From NCBI RefSeq assembly GCF_001758785.1, contig NZ_LROM01000093.1, forward strand, positions 62,001-126,000: 64,000 nt of DNA, written 5' to 3'. The notes under the pieces were generated by a model. That model did no database searches. It was not told where the DNA came from and saw only the letters and a list, made by a program, of their open reading frames with translations. The position numbers and the translations under genes are program-made. Positions 33,729-43,539 of this stretch are shown in pieces (position 1 is the stretch's first letter; the number at the start of each line of letters is the position of its first letter). Source of the DNA: Duganella phyllosphaerae (GTDB lineage Bacteria; Pseudomonadota; Gammaproteobacteria; Burkholderiales; Burkholderiaceae_D).

Positions 33729-35513
33729 TTATTTCTTGCGCGGTGGCGGCAGATCGGTGCACGAGCCTTCGTACACTTCAGCGGCCATGCCGATCGACTC
33801 GCCCAGGGTCGGGTGCGGGTGGATGGTCTTGCCGATGTCGGTGCCGTCGCAGCCCATTTCGATGGCCAGCGCGATCTCGCCGATCATGTCGCCGGCGTGG
33901 GTGCCGACGATGGTGCCGCCGATGATGCGGTGGGTTTCAGCGTCGAACAGCAGCTTGGTGAAGCCCTCGGCGCGGCCATTGGCCACGGCGCGGCCGGAAG
34001 CGGCCCACGGGAAGTGGCCCTTCTCGACCTTGATGCCCTTGGCTTTGGCTTCGTCCTCGGTAATGCCAGCCCATGCCACTTCCGGATCGGTGTACGCCAC
34101 CGATGGAATCACCTTCACATCGAAGTGCGACTTCTGGCCGGCGGCAGCTTCCGCTGCCACGTGGCCTTCGTGCACGGCCTTGTGCGCCAGCATCGGCTGG
34201 CCCACCAGGTCGCCGATGGCGAAAATGTTCGGCACGTTGGTGCGCATCTGGCTGTCGACCGGGATGAAGCCACGGTCGGTCACCACTACGCCGGCCTTGT
34301 CGGCGGCGATCTTCTTGCCGTTCGGGCTGCGGCCCACGGCGACCAGCACCAGGTCGTAGACCTGTGGCGCAGGCGCCGCTGCGCCGGCTTCGGCGGCTTC
34401 GAACGTGACCTTGATCCCTTCGGGCAGCGCTTCCACGCCGACCGTCTTGGTCTTGGTCATGATGTTGTCGAAGCGCTTCTCGTTGAACTTTTGCCAGACC
34501 TTGACCGCGTCGCGATCGGCGCCCTGCATCAAACCGTCCATCATTTCGACCACGTCGATGCGCGCACCGAACGTCGAGTACACGGTAGCCATTTCCAGGC
34601 CGATGATGCCGCCGCCGATGACCAGCATGCGTTTCGGGATCTGGCGCAGTTCCAGTGCACCGGTCGAATCGACGATGCGTGGATCTTCGGGCACGAACGG
34701 CAGCTTCACCACGGCCGAACCGGCAGCGATGATCGCCTGCTTGAACTGCACCACTTTCTTGCTGCCGTCGGCAGCGGTCACTTCGATGTGGTTGGCGCTG
34801 ATGAACTGGCCCACGCCGGTGACGATTTGCGTCTTGCGTGCCTTGGCCATGCCGGCCAGGCCGCCCGTCATGTTCTTGATCACGCCTTCCTTGTATGCGC
34901 GCACCTGGTCGATATCGATGGTGGGCTTGGCAAAGGTGACGCCGGTCTTGGACATGTGCTGGGTTTCGTCGATCACCGACGCCACGTGCAGCAGCGCTTT
35001 CGATGGAATGCAACCGACGTTCAGGCACACGCCGCCCAGCGTTTCGTAACGCTCGACGATCACCGTGCTCAAGCCCAGGTCGGCCGCGCGGAACGCTGCC
35101 GAGTAGCCGCCAGGGCCGCCACCGAGAACCATCATGTCGCAATCGACATCGACCTGGCCACTGTAGCTGCCGCCGACCGGCGCCGGCGACTGCGCTGCAG
35201 CCACCGGGGCCGGAGCAGCGGTCGGAGCCGGGGCCGCAGCAGCTGGCGCGGCGGCGGCAGGTGCAGCAGCGTCGCCGGCAGCCGCGTCGATGACCAGCAT
35301 CGCCACGCCTTCCTTGACCTTGTCGCCCACTTTGACCAGGACCTGCTTGACCACGCCGGCGTGCGACGATGGCACTTCCATCGACGCCTTGTCCGATTCC
35401 ACGGTGATCAGGGACTGGTCCACCTTGATGGTGTCGCCGATCTTGACCATCACTTCGATCACTTCAACTTCTGCGAAGTCGCCGATATTCGGCACTTTCA
35501 CTTCTGTGCTCAT
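33729..35513 (-). CDS. lpdA: Dihydrolipoyl dehydrogenase (E3) with N-terminal lipoyl domain
   Basis: Flavoprotein that re-oxidises dihydrolipoyl groups of the pyruvate dehydrogenase complex and makes NADH. At 594 residues it is longer than usual (about 475) because a lipoyl domain (about residues 1-80, lysine in TVESDKASMEVPS) precedes the enzyme, joined by an Ala/Pro linker. The redox disulfide is in LGGVCLNVGCIPSKALLH, the FAD-binding loop is MVLGGGPGGYSAAFRAADLG, and the NAD region has VIGGGIIGLEMATVYS. It is the last gene of aceE-aceF-lpdA, with nine bases after aceF. Confidence 0.97.
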   Translation of the reverse strand: MSTEVKVPNIGDFAEVEVIEVMVKIGDTIKVDQSLITVESDKASMEVPSSHAGVVKQVLVKVGDKVKEGVAMLVIDAAAGDAAAPAAAAPAAAAPAPTAAPAPVAAAQSPAPVGGSYSGQVDVDCDMMVLGGGPGGYSAAFRAADLGLSTVIVERYETLGGVCLNVGCIPSKALLHVASVIDETQHMSKTGVTFAKPTIDIDQVRAYKEGVIKNMTGGLAGMAKARKTQIVTGVGQFISANHIEVTAADGSKKVVQFKQAIIAAGSAVVKLPFVPEDPRIVDSTGALELRQIPKRMLVIGGGIIGLEMATVYSTFGARIDVVEMMDGLMQGADRDAVKVWQKFNEKRFDNIMTKTKTVGVEALPEGIKVTFEAAEAGAAAPAPQVYDLVLVAVGRSPNGKKIAADKAGVVVTDRGFIPVDSQMRTNVPNIFAIGDLVGQPMLAHKAVHEGHVAAEAAAGQKSHFDVKVIPSVAYTDPEVAWAGITEDEAKAKGIKVEKGHFPWAASGRAVANGRAEGFTKLLFDAETHRIIGGTIVGTHAGDMIGEIALAIEMGCDGTDIGKTIHPHPTLGESIGMAAEVYEGSCTDLPPPRKK

Positions 35514-35522
35514 AGTCGCTCC

Positions 35523-37196
35523 TTACAGCAGAATTTTGCGCATGTCGCCGAGCACTTCGCTCAGGTACACGGAGAAGCGGGCGCCCATGGCGCCGTCGAC
35601 CACGCGGTGGTCGTACGACAGCGAGGTGCCCATCATCAGGCGTGGCTGGAAGGCCTTGCCGTCCCATACCGGCTTGATCGATGCCTTGGACAAGCCCAGG
35701 ATCGCCACTTCCGGCGCGTTGACGATCGGCGTGAAGTGCGTGCCGCCAATGCCGCCCAGCGACGAGATGGTGAAGGTCGCGCCCTGCATGTCGGCCGGCT
35801 TGAGTTTGCCGTCGCGCGCTTGCAGCGACAGTTCCGTCATTTCGCGGGCGATCTGCGAGACCGATTTCTGGTCGGCGTTCTTGATCACCGGGACCACCAG
35901 GCCGTTCGGCGTGTCCGCTGCGAAGCCGATGTTGTAGTACTGCTTGAGGATCAGGTTTTCACCCTTGGCGTCGAGCGACGAATTAAACGACGGGAATTTC
36001 TTCAGCGCGGCCACCGACGCCTTGATCACGAACGCCAGCATGGTCAGCTTGGCCGCGTCCTTGTTCTTGGCATTGGCGTTGTTGGTATCGACGCGGAACG
36101 CTTCCAGGTCGGTGACGTCCGCTTCGTCGAACTGCGTGACGTGCGGTATCTGCACCCAGTTGCGGTGCAGGTTCGGGCCACTGATCTTCTTGATGCGCGA
36201 CAGCGGCAGCAGCTCGGTCGGGCCGAACTTGGAAAAGTCCAGCGACGGCCATGGCAGCACGTTGAAGTTGCCACCGCCGGCGTTCGACGACGCAGCACCG
36301 GCAGGAGCAGCCGTGGTGCCAGCCATCACGCCCTTGACGTAGTTCTGCACGTCGATCTGGGTGATGCGGCCTTTCGGACCCGAACCTGGCACCTTGCCCA
36401 GGTCCACGCCCAGTTCGCGCGCGAACTTGCGGATCGACGGCGAGGCGTGCGCCAGCTTGCCCGTTTGGACCGAGCCTTGCGACGCGGTTGGGGCGGCAGC
36501 GGCAGCAGCCGGTGCAGGCGCTGGGGCCGCACCGGAAGGAGCAGCAGCTGGCGCGGCGCTCGGTGCAGGAGCGGCGGCAGCAGGTGCAGGGGCAGCAGCG
36601 CCACCCGAAGCTTCCACCACGAACACGATCGAGCCCATGGCAACCTTGTCACCCACCTTGACCTTGACTTCCTTGACCACGCCGGCGTGCGACGATGGAA
36701 TTTCCATGCTGGCCTTGTCCGACTCCACGGTCAGCAGCGACTGGTCCACCTTGATGGCGTCGCCCACCTTGACCATCACTTCGATGACTTCCACTTCCTT
36801 GAAGTCGCCGATGTCCGGTACCGCGATGTCGACCGGACCGGCCGATGCGGCTGGTGCCGGTGCCGGTGCCGGGGCAGAAGCAGCGGCTGGTGCCGGCGCA
36901 GCAGCGGCCGCAGGGGCCGGTGCAGGTGCGGCAGCAGCCGGCGCGGCAGCAGCAGCGCCCTCGCCTTCGAGCAGCAACAGCAAGCCGCCTTCGGCGATCT
37001 TGTCGCCGACCTTGACCTTGATTTCCTTGATCACGCCGGCAGCCGACGATGGAATCTCCATGCTGGCCTTGTCCGATTCAACGGTGACCAGCGACTGGTC
37101 CACCTTGATGGTGTCGCCGACCTTGACCATCAGCTCGATGACTTCCACTTCCTTGAAGTCGCCGATATCCGGGACTTTAACTTCCACAATGCTCAT
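35523..37196 (-). CDS. aceF: Dihydrolipoyllysine acetyltransferase (E2) of pyruvate dehydrogenase
   Basis: Core subunit that passes the acetyl group from lipoyl-lysine to coenzyme A. The 557-residue protein has two lipoyl domains (lysines in TVESDKASMEIPS, one near residue 44, another in the second copy), joined by long Ala/Pro linkers, a peripheral-subunit-binding domain (ASPSIRKFARELGVDL, GSGPKGRITQIDV) and the catalytic domain with the HxxxD motif SYDHRVVDGAMGARFS. It sits between aceE and lpdA, separated from aceE by about 150 bases holding a long hairpin. Confidence 0.97.
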   Translation of the reverse strand: MSIVEVKVPDIGDFKEVEVIELMVKVGDTIKVDQSLVTVESDKASMEIPSSAAGVIKEIKVKVGDKIAEGGLLLLLEGEGAAAAAPAAAAPAPAPAAAAAPAPAAASAPAPAPAPAASAGPVDIAVPDIGDFKEVEVIEVMVKVGDAIKVDQSLLTVESDKASMEIPSSHAGVVKEVKVKVGDKVAMGSIVFVVEASGGAAAPAPAAAAPAPSAAPAAAPSGAAPAPAPAAAAAAPTASQGSVQTGKLAHASPSIRKFARELGVDLGKVPGSGPKGRITQIDVQNYVKGVMAGTTAAPAGAASSNAGGGNFNVLPWPSLDFSKFGPTELLPLSRIKKISGPNLHRNWVQIPHVTQFDEADVTDLEAFRVDTNNANAKNKDAAKLTMLAFVIKASVAALKKFPSFNSSLDAKGENLILKQYYNIGFAADTPNGLVVPVIKNADQKSVSQIAREMTELSLQARDGKLKPADMQGATFTISSLGGIGGTHFTPIVNAPEVAILGLSKASIKPVWDGKAFQPRLMMGTSLSYDHRVVDGAMGARFSVYLSEVLGDMRKILL

Positions 37197-37231
37197 AGCG
37201 TTTGCTCCGTATTCTATTTAGTGTCAGGGGG

Positions 37232-37340
37232 CTCGTACAACCGTAGCGAGCGGCTTGTCATCGTCTCGAGTAGCGGAAGCGTACAGCGGTACGCTGAGCA
37301 ACGGAGAGGCGATGGCAAGTCGCGCAGTAGGTTGTTCGAG
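37232..37340. repeat. Long imperfect hairpin between aceE and aceF
   Basis: The two ends match as CTCGTACAACC and GGTTGTTCGAG (one mismatch). The symmetry continues inward imperfectly for about 35 bases per side (for example CGGCTTGTCATCG against CGATGGCAAGTCG). A central stem AGCGTAC-AGCG-GTACGCT lies at 37278-37295. It occupies almost the whole spacer in the middle of the pdh operon and could act on the transcript by folding. Confidence 0.7.
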
Positions 37341-37347
37341 TTCCCTG

Positions 37348-40038
37348 TTATTGGGTCACCGGATTCGGCTTGTTCGGATCGAGGTTGTACTTGGCGACAG
37401 CCTGTTCAACCACGGACACGTCCAGCTTGCCTTCTTCAGCCAGCGATTTCAGTGCGGCGACCGTGATGTAGTAACGGTTCACCTCGAAGAATTCGCGCAG
37501 CTTGACGCGGCTGTCCGAACGGCCGAAGCCGTCGGTGCCCAGTACGCGGTAGGTACGGTCCTTCGGAATGAAGGCACGGATCTGTTCCGCAAACGCACGC
37601 ATGTAGTCGGTGGTGGCAACGATCGGGCCGGTGGTGGCGTTCATCAGTTGCGTCACGTACGGTACGCGCTGTTCCTTGGCCGGGTTGACCAGGTTCCAGC
37701 GTTCGGCGTCCTGGCCGTCACGCGCGACCAGGGTCAGCGACGGTGCGGACCACACGTCGGCAGCGATGTTCCAGTCGTTTTTCAGCAGGTCTTGCGCAGC
37801 GATCGACTCGCGCAGGATGGTGCCCGAACCGAGCAGCTGCACGCGCTGCTGCAGCGACTCGTCGCCTTTTTGCAGCAGGTACAGGCCTTTCAGGATGCCC
37901 TCTTCCTGGCCCGGCTTGATGCCCGGGTGCGGGTAGTTCTCGTTCATGATGGTGATGTAGTAGAACACGTCTTCCTGTTCTTCCACCATGCGGCGCATAC
38001 CGTCCTGGATGATCACTGCCAGCTCGTGACCGAAGGTCGGGTCGTACGGCATGCAGTTGGGGACCGCAGCGGCAAACAGGTGGCTGTGGCCATCTTCGTG
38101 CTGCAGGCCTTCGCCGTTGAGCGTGGTGCGGCCGGCGGTGCCGCCCATCAGGAAGCCACGGGCGCGCATGTCGGCGGCGGCCCATACCAGGTCGCCGATA
38201 CGCTGCATGCCGAACATCGAGTAGTACGTGTAGAACGGGATCATCACGCGGTTGTTGGTCGAGTACGACGTCGCCGCAGCGATCCACGAGCTCATGCCAC
38301 CGGCTTCGTTGATACCTTCTTGCAGGATCTGGCCGGCCTTGTCTTCGCGGTAGTACATGACCTGGTCTTTATCGACCGGCTCGTACAACTGGCCTTGCTG
38401 GTTGAAGATACCGACCTGGCGGAACAGGCCTTCCATGCCGAAGGTGCGCGACTCATCGACCAGCACCGGCACGATACGTTGGCCGACGCTCTGGTCTTTG
38501 AGCAGCGTGGTCAGGATGCGCACATAAGCCTGGGTGGACGATACTTCGCGGCCTTCCGCGGTTGGATCGAGCACGTTCTGGAACGCGGTCAACGGTGGCA
38601 CGGTCAGCTTTTCGTCGGCCTGCATGCGGCGCGCCGGCAGGTAGCCGCCGAGGGCTGCGCGGCGCTCGTGCAAGTACTTCATTTCCGGCGCGTCGTCGGC
38701 TGGCTTGTAGAACGGGATGTCGGCCAGTTGATCGTCCGGAATCGGGATCGAGTAGCGGTCGCGCATTTCGCGCACGGCTTCGTCGGTCAGTTTCTTGGTG
38801 TTGTGCGCGGTGTTGCGTGCTTCGCCGTGCTTGCCCATGCCGAAGCCCTTGATGGTTTTCACCAGCAGGACAGTCGGTTGGCCCTTGTGCTCTTGCGCGA
38901 CCTTGAAGGCGGCGTAGATCTTGTGCGGATCGTGACCGCCACGGGTCAGGCGCCAGATGTCGTCGTCGGTCATGTTGGCAACCATCTCCAGCAGCTTTGG
39001 ATGCTTGCCGAAGAAGTGCTTGCGCACGTACGCGCCGTCCTTGGCTTTGTAGTTCTGGTATTCACCGTCCACGGTGTCCATCATGACCTTGCGCAGGATG
39101 CCTTCCTTGTCTTTGGCCAGCAGTGCGTCCCAGCCCGGGCCCCACACTACCTTGACCACGTTCCAGCCGGCGCCACGGAATTCGCCTTCGAGTTCCTGGA
39201 TGATCTTGCCATTGCCGCGCACCGGACCGTCCAGGCGTTGCAGGTTGCAGTTGACGACGATGACCAGGTTGTCGAGTTTTTCGCGCGAGGCCATGCCGAT
39301 CGCGCCCAGCGATTCCGGTTCGTCCATCTCGCCGTCGCCGCAGAAGGCCCAGACCTTGCGGTCGGTGGTGTCGGCGATCGAGCGCGCGTGCAGGTACTTG
39401 AGGAAGCGCGCCTGGTAGATCGCCATCAGCGGGCCCAGGCCCATCGACACGGTCGGGAACTGCCAGAAGTTCGGCATCAGTTTCGGGTGCGGATACGACG
39501 ACAGGCCGCCACCGTCGACTTCGCGACGGAAGTGCAGCAGCTGGTCTTCGGTCAGGCGGCCTTCGAGGAAGGCGCGGGCATACACGCCCGGCGAGGAGTG
39601 GCCCTGGATGTACAGCAGGTCGCCGCCATGGTTTTCGCTCGGCGCTTTCCAGAAGTGGTTGAAGCCGATGCCCAGCATGTTGGCCAGCGAGGCGAACGAG
39701 GACAAGTGGCCACCGAGGTCGCCGTCGACGCGGTTGGCCTTGACGACCATCGCCATGGCGTTCCAGCGCATCCACGAGCGCAGTTTTTCTTCGTATTCGA
39801 GGTTACCTGGGCAGTGTTGCTCCTGGTCCAGCGGAATGGTGTTGACGTAGGCGGTATTGGCGGAAAACGGGATGTCCGAGCCGCTCTGGCGGGCCAGGTC
39901 AATCAGGCGTTCGAGCAGGTAGTGCGCACGATCAGGGCCCTCTTGTTCGAGTACCGAGGCCAGGGAATCCAACCATTCTTTGGTTTCTTGCGAATCAGGG
40001 TCGGTGCTTGCCGGTACCTGGTCGAGTTGATCTGACAT
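37348..40038 (-). CDS. aceE: Pyruvate dehydrogenase E1 component, homodimeric type
   Basis: Decarboxylates pyruvate with thiamine diphosphate and transfers the acetyl group to the E2 lipoyl arms. The 896-residue single chain is the AceE form used by proteobacteria. The thiamine-binding motif is FCGDGEMDEPESLGAIGMA...NLVIVVNCNLQRLDGPV. The transketolase-like C-terminal half (MRRMVEEQEDVFYYI...NENYPHPGIKPG...VLGTDGFGRSDSRVKLREF) is intact. It is the first gene of the operon; the 280 bases upstream, shared with folD, should hold the promoter, but I cannot assign a PdhR site with confidence. Confidence 0.97.
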   Translation of the reverse strand: MSDQLDQVPASTDPDSQETKEWLDSLASVLEQEGPDRAHYLLERLIDLARQSGSDIPFSANTAYVNTIPLDQEQHCPGNLEYEEKLRSWMRWNAMAMVVKANRVDGDLGGHLSSFASLANMLGIGFNHFWKAPSENHGGDLLYIQGHSSPGVYARAFLEGRLTEDQLLHFRREVDGGGLSSYPHPKLMPNFWQFPTVSMGLGPLMAIYQARFLKYLHARSIADTTDRKVWAFCGDGEMDEPESLGAIGMASREKLDNLVIVVNCNLQRLDGPVRGNGKIIQELEGEFRGAGWNVVKVVWGPGWDALLAKDKEGILRKVMMDTVDGEYQNYKAKDGAYVRKHFFGKHPKLLEMVANMTDDDIWRLTRGGHDPHKIYAAFKVAQEHKGQPTVLLVKTIKGFGMGKHGEARNTAHNTKKLTDEAVREMRDRYSIPIPDDQLADIPFYKPADDAPEMKYLHERRAALGGYLPARRMQADEKLTVPPLTAFQNVLDPTAEGREVSSTQAYVRILTTLLKDQSVGQRIVPVLVDESRTFGMEGLFRQVGIFNQQGQLYEPVDKDQVMYYREDKAGQILQEGINEAGGMSSWIAAATSYSTNNRVMIPFYTYYSMFGMQRIGDLVWAAADMRARGFLMGGTAGRTTLNGEGLQHEDGHSHLFAAAVPNCMPYDPTFGHELAVIIQDGMRRMVEEQEDVFYYITIMNENYPHPGIKPGQEEGILKGLYLLQKGDESLQQRVQLLGSGTILRESIAAQDLLKNDWNIAADVWSAPSLTLVARDGQDAERWNLVNPAKEQRVPYVTQLMNATTGPIVATTDYMRAFAEQIRAFIPKDRTYRVLGTDGFGRSDSRVKLREFFEVNRYYITVAALKSLAEEGKLDVSVVEQAVAKYNLDPNKPNPVTQ

Positions 40039-40318
40039 GTGTTAAGTCTCCTGAGTTGAAAGTGCCCTTCGGTACAACACGGGTGCTGCTGCCGGGCCTG
40101 TGGAACACTGATTATTTACCAATACTTCTACGACGTGTGGGGATTCTAACAGTGATTTTTTGCTTTTTCAAACTATGATAAGGCATTTCATATTGTGAGA
40201 TTTCCCTATGAAAATCTTGTGCGGTGCAGCATTCGAAACGGCCGGAAATCGGGGAGCGGAGCGCGTTAGCGCTTATAATCTTGCTTCCCTCTTCCACTAC
40301 CCCTAACCTGGTTAAAAC

Positions 40319-41164
40319 ATGTCTGCTCAACTGATCGACGGAATCGCCCTCTCCCAAAAACTGCGCGCAGAAATTGCTGCACGTGCTGCCGTGCTCACCG
40401 CCCAAGGCAAACAACCCGGCCTGGCCGTGATCCTGGTGGGCGACGACCCGGCCAGCCACGTGTACGTGCGCAACAAGGTCAAGGGTTGCGAGGATGCCGG
40501 TTTCTATTCGCTCAAGGAGCAGTACCCGGCCGACCTGTCCGAAGTTGCCCTTCTGGAACGTATCGCCGCGCTCAACGCCGATCCGAAGATCCACGGCATC
40601 CTGGTGCAAATGCCATTGCCCAAGCATATCAATCCGCACAAGGTGATCGAGGCGATTTCCACCACCAAGGATGTCGATGGCTACTCGGTGCTGAGCGCAG
40701 GCGAACTGATGACGGGCCTGGAAGGCTTCCGTCCGTGCACGCCGTACGGCTGCATGAAGCTGATCGAAAGCACCGGCGTCGATTTGAAGGGCAAGCATGC
40801 CGTGGTCATCGGCCGCAGCAACACCGTCGGCAAACCGATGGGCCTGCTGCTCTTGCAAGCGAACGCCACCGTCACCATCTGCCATAGTGGCACCCCGGAC
40901 CTGGGCGTCTTCACCCGCCAGGCCGACGTGGTGGTGGCAGCCGTGGGCCGCCGCAACGTGCTGACCGCCGACATGGTCAAGCCGGGCGCCATCGTGATCG
41001 ACGTGGGCATGAACCGCAACGACGAAGGCAAACTGTGCGGTGACGTGGATTTTGCCGGTGTCAAGGAAGTGGCGTCGCACATTACCCCGGTGCCGGGCGG
41101 TGTGGGGCCGATGACGATTACGATGTTGTTGATGAATACTGTTGAAGCTGCCGAGCGCACCTAA
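40319..41164 (+). CDS. folD: Methylenetetrahydrofolate dehydrogenase / methenyltetrahydrofolate cyclohydrolase
   Basis: Bifunctional enzyme interconverting 5,10-methylene- and 10-formyltetrahydrofolate with NADP, supplying formyl groups (for example to PurN in this window). At 281 residues it has normal length. Family motifs: [20 protein letters not shown] (with the catalytic Lys in VRNKVKG), [37 protein letters not shown] (NADP loop) and [20 protein letters not shown]. Divergent from aceE; followed by an inverted pair of dRS3-like repeats. Confidence 0.96.
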   Translation: MSAQLIDGIALSQKLRAEIAARAAVLTAQGKQPGLAVILVGDDPASHVYVRNKVKGCEDAGFYSLKEQYPADLSEVALLERIAALNADPKIHGILVQMPLPKHINPHKVIEAISTTKDVDGYSVLSAGELMTGLEGFRPCTPYGCMKLIESTGVDLKGKHAVVIGRSNTVGKPMGLLLLQANATVTICHSGTPDLGVFTRQADVVVAAVGRRNVLTADMVKPGAIVIDVGMNRNDEGKLCGDVDFAGVKEVASHITPVPGGVGPMTITMLLMNTVEAAERT

Positions 41165-41177
41165 CTGTATGCATTGG

Positions 41178-41250
41178 ATCCCCGCGTGCGCGAGGATGAC
41201 GACTTTGCCGCCGCAGACCTAAATTCCGTCATCCTCGCGCACGCGGGGAT
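41178..41250. repeat. Inverted pair of dRS3-like repeats
   Basis: Two 20-bp elements, ATCCCC-GCGTGCGC-GAGGAT (41178-41197) and ATCCTC-GCGCACGC-GGGGAT (41231-41250), are exact inverted copies of one another with 33 bases between. The flanks (TTGG/CCATA and TGACG/CGTCA) continue the symmetry in part. They fill the gap between folD and the oligopeptidase gene. Confidence 0.85.
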
Positions 41251-41281
41251 CCATACTGAATAAACAGAACCGGGAACTGAC

Positions 41282-43360
41282 ATGACCACAGACGCAAGCA
41301 ACCCTCTCCTCGACTTCTCCGGCCTGCCGCGTTTCGATGCCATCCTGGCCGAGCACGTCACGCCTGCCATCGACCACCTGCTGGCGCGCTCGCGCACCAT
41401 CGTGCAGCAGCTCGAAGCGCCGCAAGATGACGTCACCTGGGACAGTTTCGTCACGCCGCTGGAAAACGCCACCGAGCTTCTGGGCCGCGCCTGGGGCATC
41501 GTCAACCACCTCAACAGCGTGGTGGACACGCCCGAGCTGCGCGCCACTTACAACGAGAACCAGCCCAAGGTCACCGAGTTCTGGACCGAGCTGTCGCAGA
41601 ACGAAGCGCTGTTTGCCAAGTACAAGGCGCTGCGTGCGTCCGCCAGTTTTGCCAGCCTGTCGCCGGCGCGCCAGCGCATCATCGACAATGCCATCCGCGA
41701 CTTCCGCATGGGCGGCGCCGAACTGCCGGCCGATAAAAAGGAACGCTTCGCGGCGATCCAGGAAGAGCAGGCGGCCGTTTCCACCCGCTTCTCGGAAAAC
41801 GTGCTCGACGCCACCAACGATTACAAGCTGCTGGTCACCGATGAAGCCGAGCTGGCCGGCCTGCCCGACGACGTCAAGGCAGCCGCCCATGCCGCCGCGC
41901 AAAAGGATGGCAAGCAGGGCTGGCAGTTCTCGCTGCACTTCCCGTCGTACTACCCGATTTTGCAATTTGCCGACAACCGCGCGCTGCGCGAAACGGTGTA
42001 CCGCGCCAACGCCACCAAGGCCTCGGACCAGGGCGAGGTATTCAGCAAGAAGGACGCGTGGGACAACACGCAAAACATCGTCACCCTGCTGCGCCTGCGC
42101 GACGAAGAAGCCAAGCTGCTCGGCTACAAGAACTTCGCCGAGGTATCGCTGGTGCCGAAGATGGCGCAATCGCCCGAGCACGTCATCGGTTTCCTCGAAG
42201 ACCTGGCCAGGCGCGCGCGTCCGTTCGCACAAAAAGACCTGGAAGAACTCAAGCAGTTCGCCAACGACGAGCTGGGCATCGCCGACCTGCAAGCCTGGGA
42301 CATGCCTTACGCGTCCGAAAAACTGCAGGAGCGCCGCTACGCGTTCTCGGCCCAGGAAGTCAAACAGTATTTCCCAGAACATAAAGTAATCGATGGCCTG
42401 TTCCGCCAGATCCAGAACCTGTTCGACGTCCAGATCAAGCCTGATGTCGCGCCCGTGTGGCACCAGGACGTGCGGTTCTACAGCATCGAGCGCGATGGCG
42501 TGCTGATCGGCCAGTTCTACCTCGACCTGTATGCGCGCGCCGGCAAAAGCGGCGGCGCCTGGATGGACGACGCCCGTGGCCGCCGCGCCAACGCCAACAG
42601 CGTGCAGACGCCGGTTGCCTACCTCACCTGCAATTTCACCGAACCAGCCGTGGTCGATGGAGTGGCGCAGCCGTCGCTGTTTACCCACGACGAAGTGATC
42701 ACGCTGTTCCACGAATTCGGCCACGGCCTGCACCACATGCTCACCCTGGTCGATGAACTGGGCGTCTCCGGCATTTCGGGCGTGGAGTGGGACGCGGTGG
42801 AGTTGCCGTCGCAGTTCATGGAAAACTTCTGCTGGGAGTGGGACGTGCTCGAGCACATGACCGCACACGTGAGCACCGGCGAGCCGCTGCCGCGCGCGCT
42901 GTTCGACAAGATGCTTGCCGCGAAAAATTTCCAGTCCGGTTTGCAGACGCTGCGCCAGGTGGAGTTCTCGCTGCTCGATATGCACTTGCACTACGACTAC
43001 GACGCGTCCACCGGACAGACCGTGCAGCAAATGATCGACAGCGTACGCGCCAAGTTTTCGCTGGTGGTGCCGCCGGCGTTCAACCGCTTCCAGAACTCGT
43101 TCGGCCACATCTTTTCCGGCGGTTACGCGGCAGGCTACTACAGCTACAAGTGGGCCGAGGTATTGTCGGCCGATGCGTACGCCGCGTTCGAGGAAGCCAA
43201 GGCGCTGGGCCAGGACGCCACCACCGAGGCGGGCCAGCGCTACCTGCGCGAAATCCTTTCGGTAGGCGGCTCGCGCCCGGCGCTCGAATCGTTCACCGCC
43301 TTCCGTGGCCGCGAACCGAGCATCGACGCCCTGCTGCGCCACAGCGGCATGGCGGCGTAA
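41282..43360 (+). CDS. prlC: M3-family oligopeptidase (oligopeptidase A-like)
   Basis: A cytosolic zinc peptidase of 692 residues that degrades short peptides such as cleaved signal peptides. The active-site motif is TLFHEFGHGLHHMLT, followed by the third-ligand region EWDAVELPSQFMENFCWEW, both typical of thimet/OpdA enzymes; HIFSGGYAAGYYSYKWAEVLSADAY near the C-terminus is also a family hallmark. No signal peptide. Located between repeat pairs, downstream of folD on the same strand. Confidence 0.94.
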   Translation: MTTDASNPLLDFSGLPRFDAILAEHVTPAIDHLLARSRTIVQQLEAPQDDVTWDSFVTPLENATELLGRAWGIVNHLNSVVDTPELRATYNENQPKVTEFWTELSQNEALFAKYKALRASASFASLSPARQRIIDNAIRDFRMGGAELPADKKERFAAIQEEQAAVSTRFSENVLDATNDYKLLVTDEAELAGLPDDVKAAAHAAAQKDGKQGWQFSLHFPSYYPILQFADNRALRETVYRANATKASDQGEVFSKKDAWDNTQNIVTLLRLRDEEAKLLGYKNFAEVSLVPKMAQSPEHVIGFLEDLARRARPFAQKDLEELKQFANDELGIADLQAWDMPYASEKLQERRYAFSAQEVKQYFPEHKVIDGLFRQIQNLFDVQIKPDVAPVWHQDVRFYSIERDGVLIGQFYLDLYARAGKSGGAWMDDARGRRANANSVQTPVAYLTCNFTEPAVVDGVAQPSLFTHDEVITLFHEFGHGLHHMLTLVDELGVSGISGVEWDAVELPSQFMENFCWEWDVLEHMTAHVSTGEPLPRALFDKMLAAKNFQSGLQTLRQVEFSLLDMHLHYDYDASTGQTVQQMIDSVRAKFSLVVPPAFNRFQNSFGHIFSGGYAAGYYSYKWAEVLSADAYAAFEEAKALGQDATTEAGQRYLREILSVGGSRPALESFTAFRGREPSIDALLRHSGMAA

Positions 43361-43413
43361 TAGAACAGTTCAACCTGGTACAGCTAGCCTCAGCCACCAG
43401 CTGTCAATCCGTC

Positions 43414-43433
43414 ATCCTCGCGAACGCGGGGAT
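43414..43433. repeat. dRS3-like repeat (outward-facing partner of a degenerate copy)
   Basis: ATCCTC-GCGAACGC-GGGGAT. A second, imperfect copy begins at 43467 (ATTCCC-GCCTGCGC-GGCGGT) and reads on into an extra inverted repeat GGCGGTCCGCC. Confidence 0.8.
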
Positions 43434-43539
43434 CCATACTGAGTTTGCTTATCAACCGCTCTATGGATTCCCGCCTGCGCGGCGGTCCGCCGTCGCGGAA
43501 ACGACGGCTTAACAGCCAACCATCCTCATCGAACCCGCC

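Noticed and set aside
33621..37466. Very long plus-strand open frame (over 1,200 codons) opposite lpdA and aceF
   Set aside because: The translation is rich in His, Arg, Asp and Gly with no domain, and the minus strand carries complete, well-conserved genes. GC-rich coding DNA often leaves the antisense frame open.
40039..40318. PdhR operator ahead of aceE
   Set aside because: The spacer is AT-richer, but I could not find a convincing PdhR or other known site, so none is annotated.
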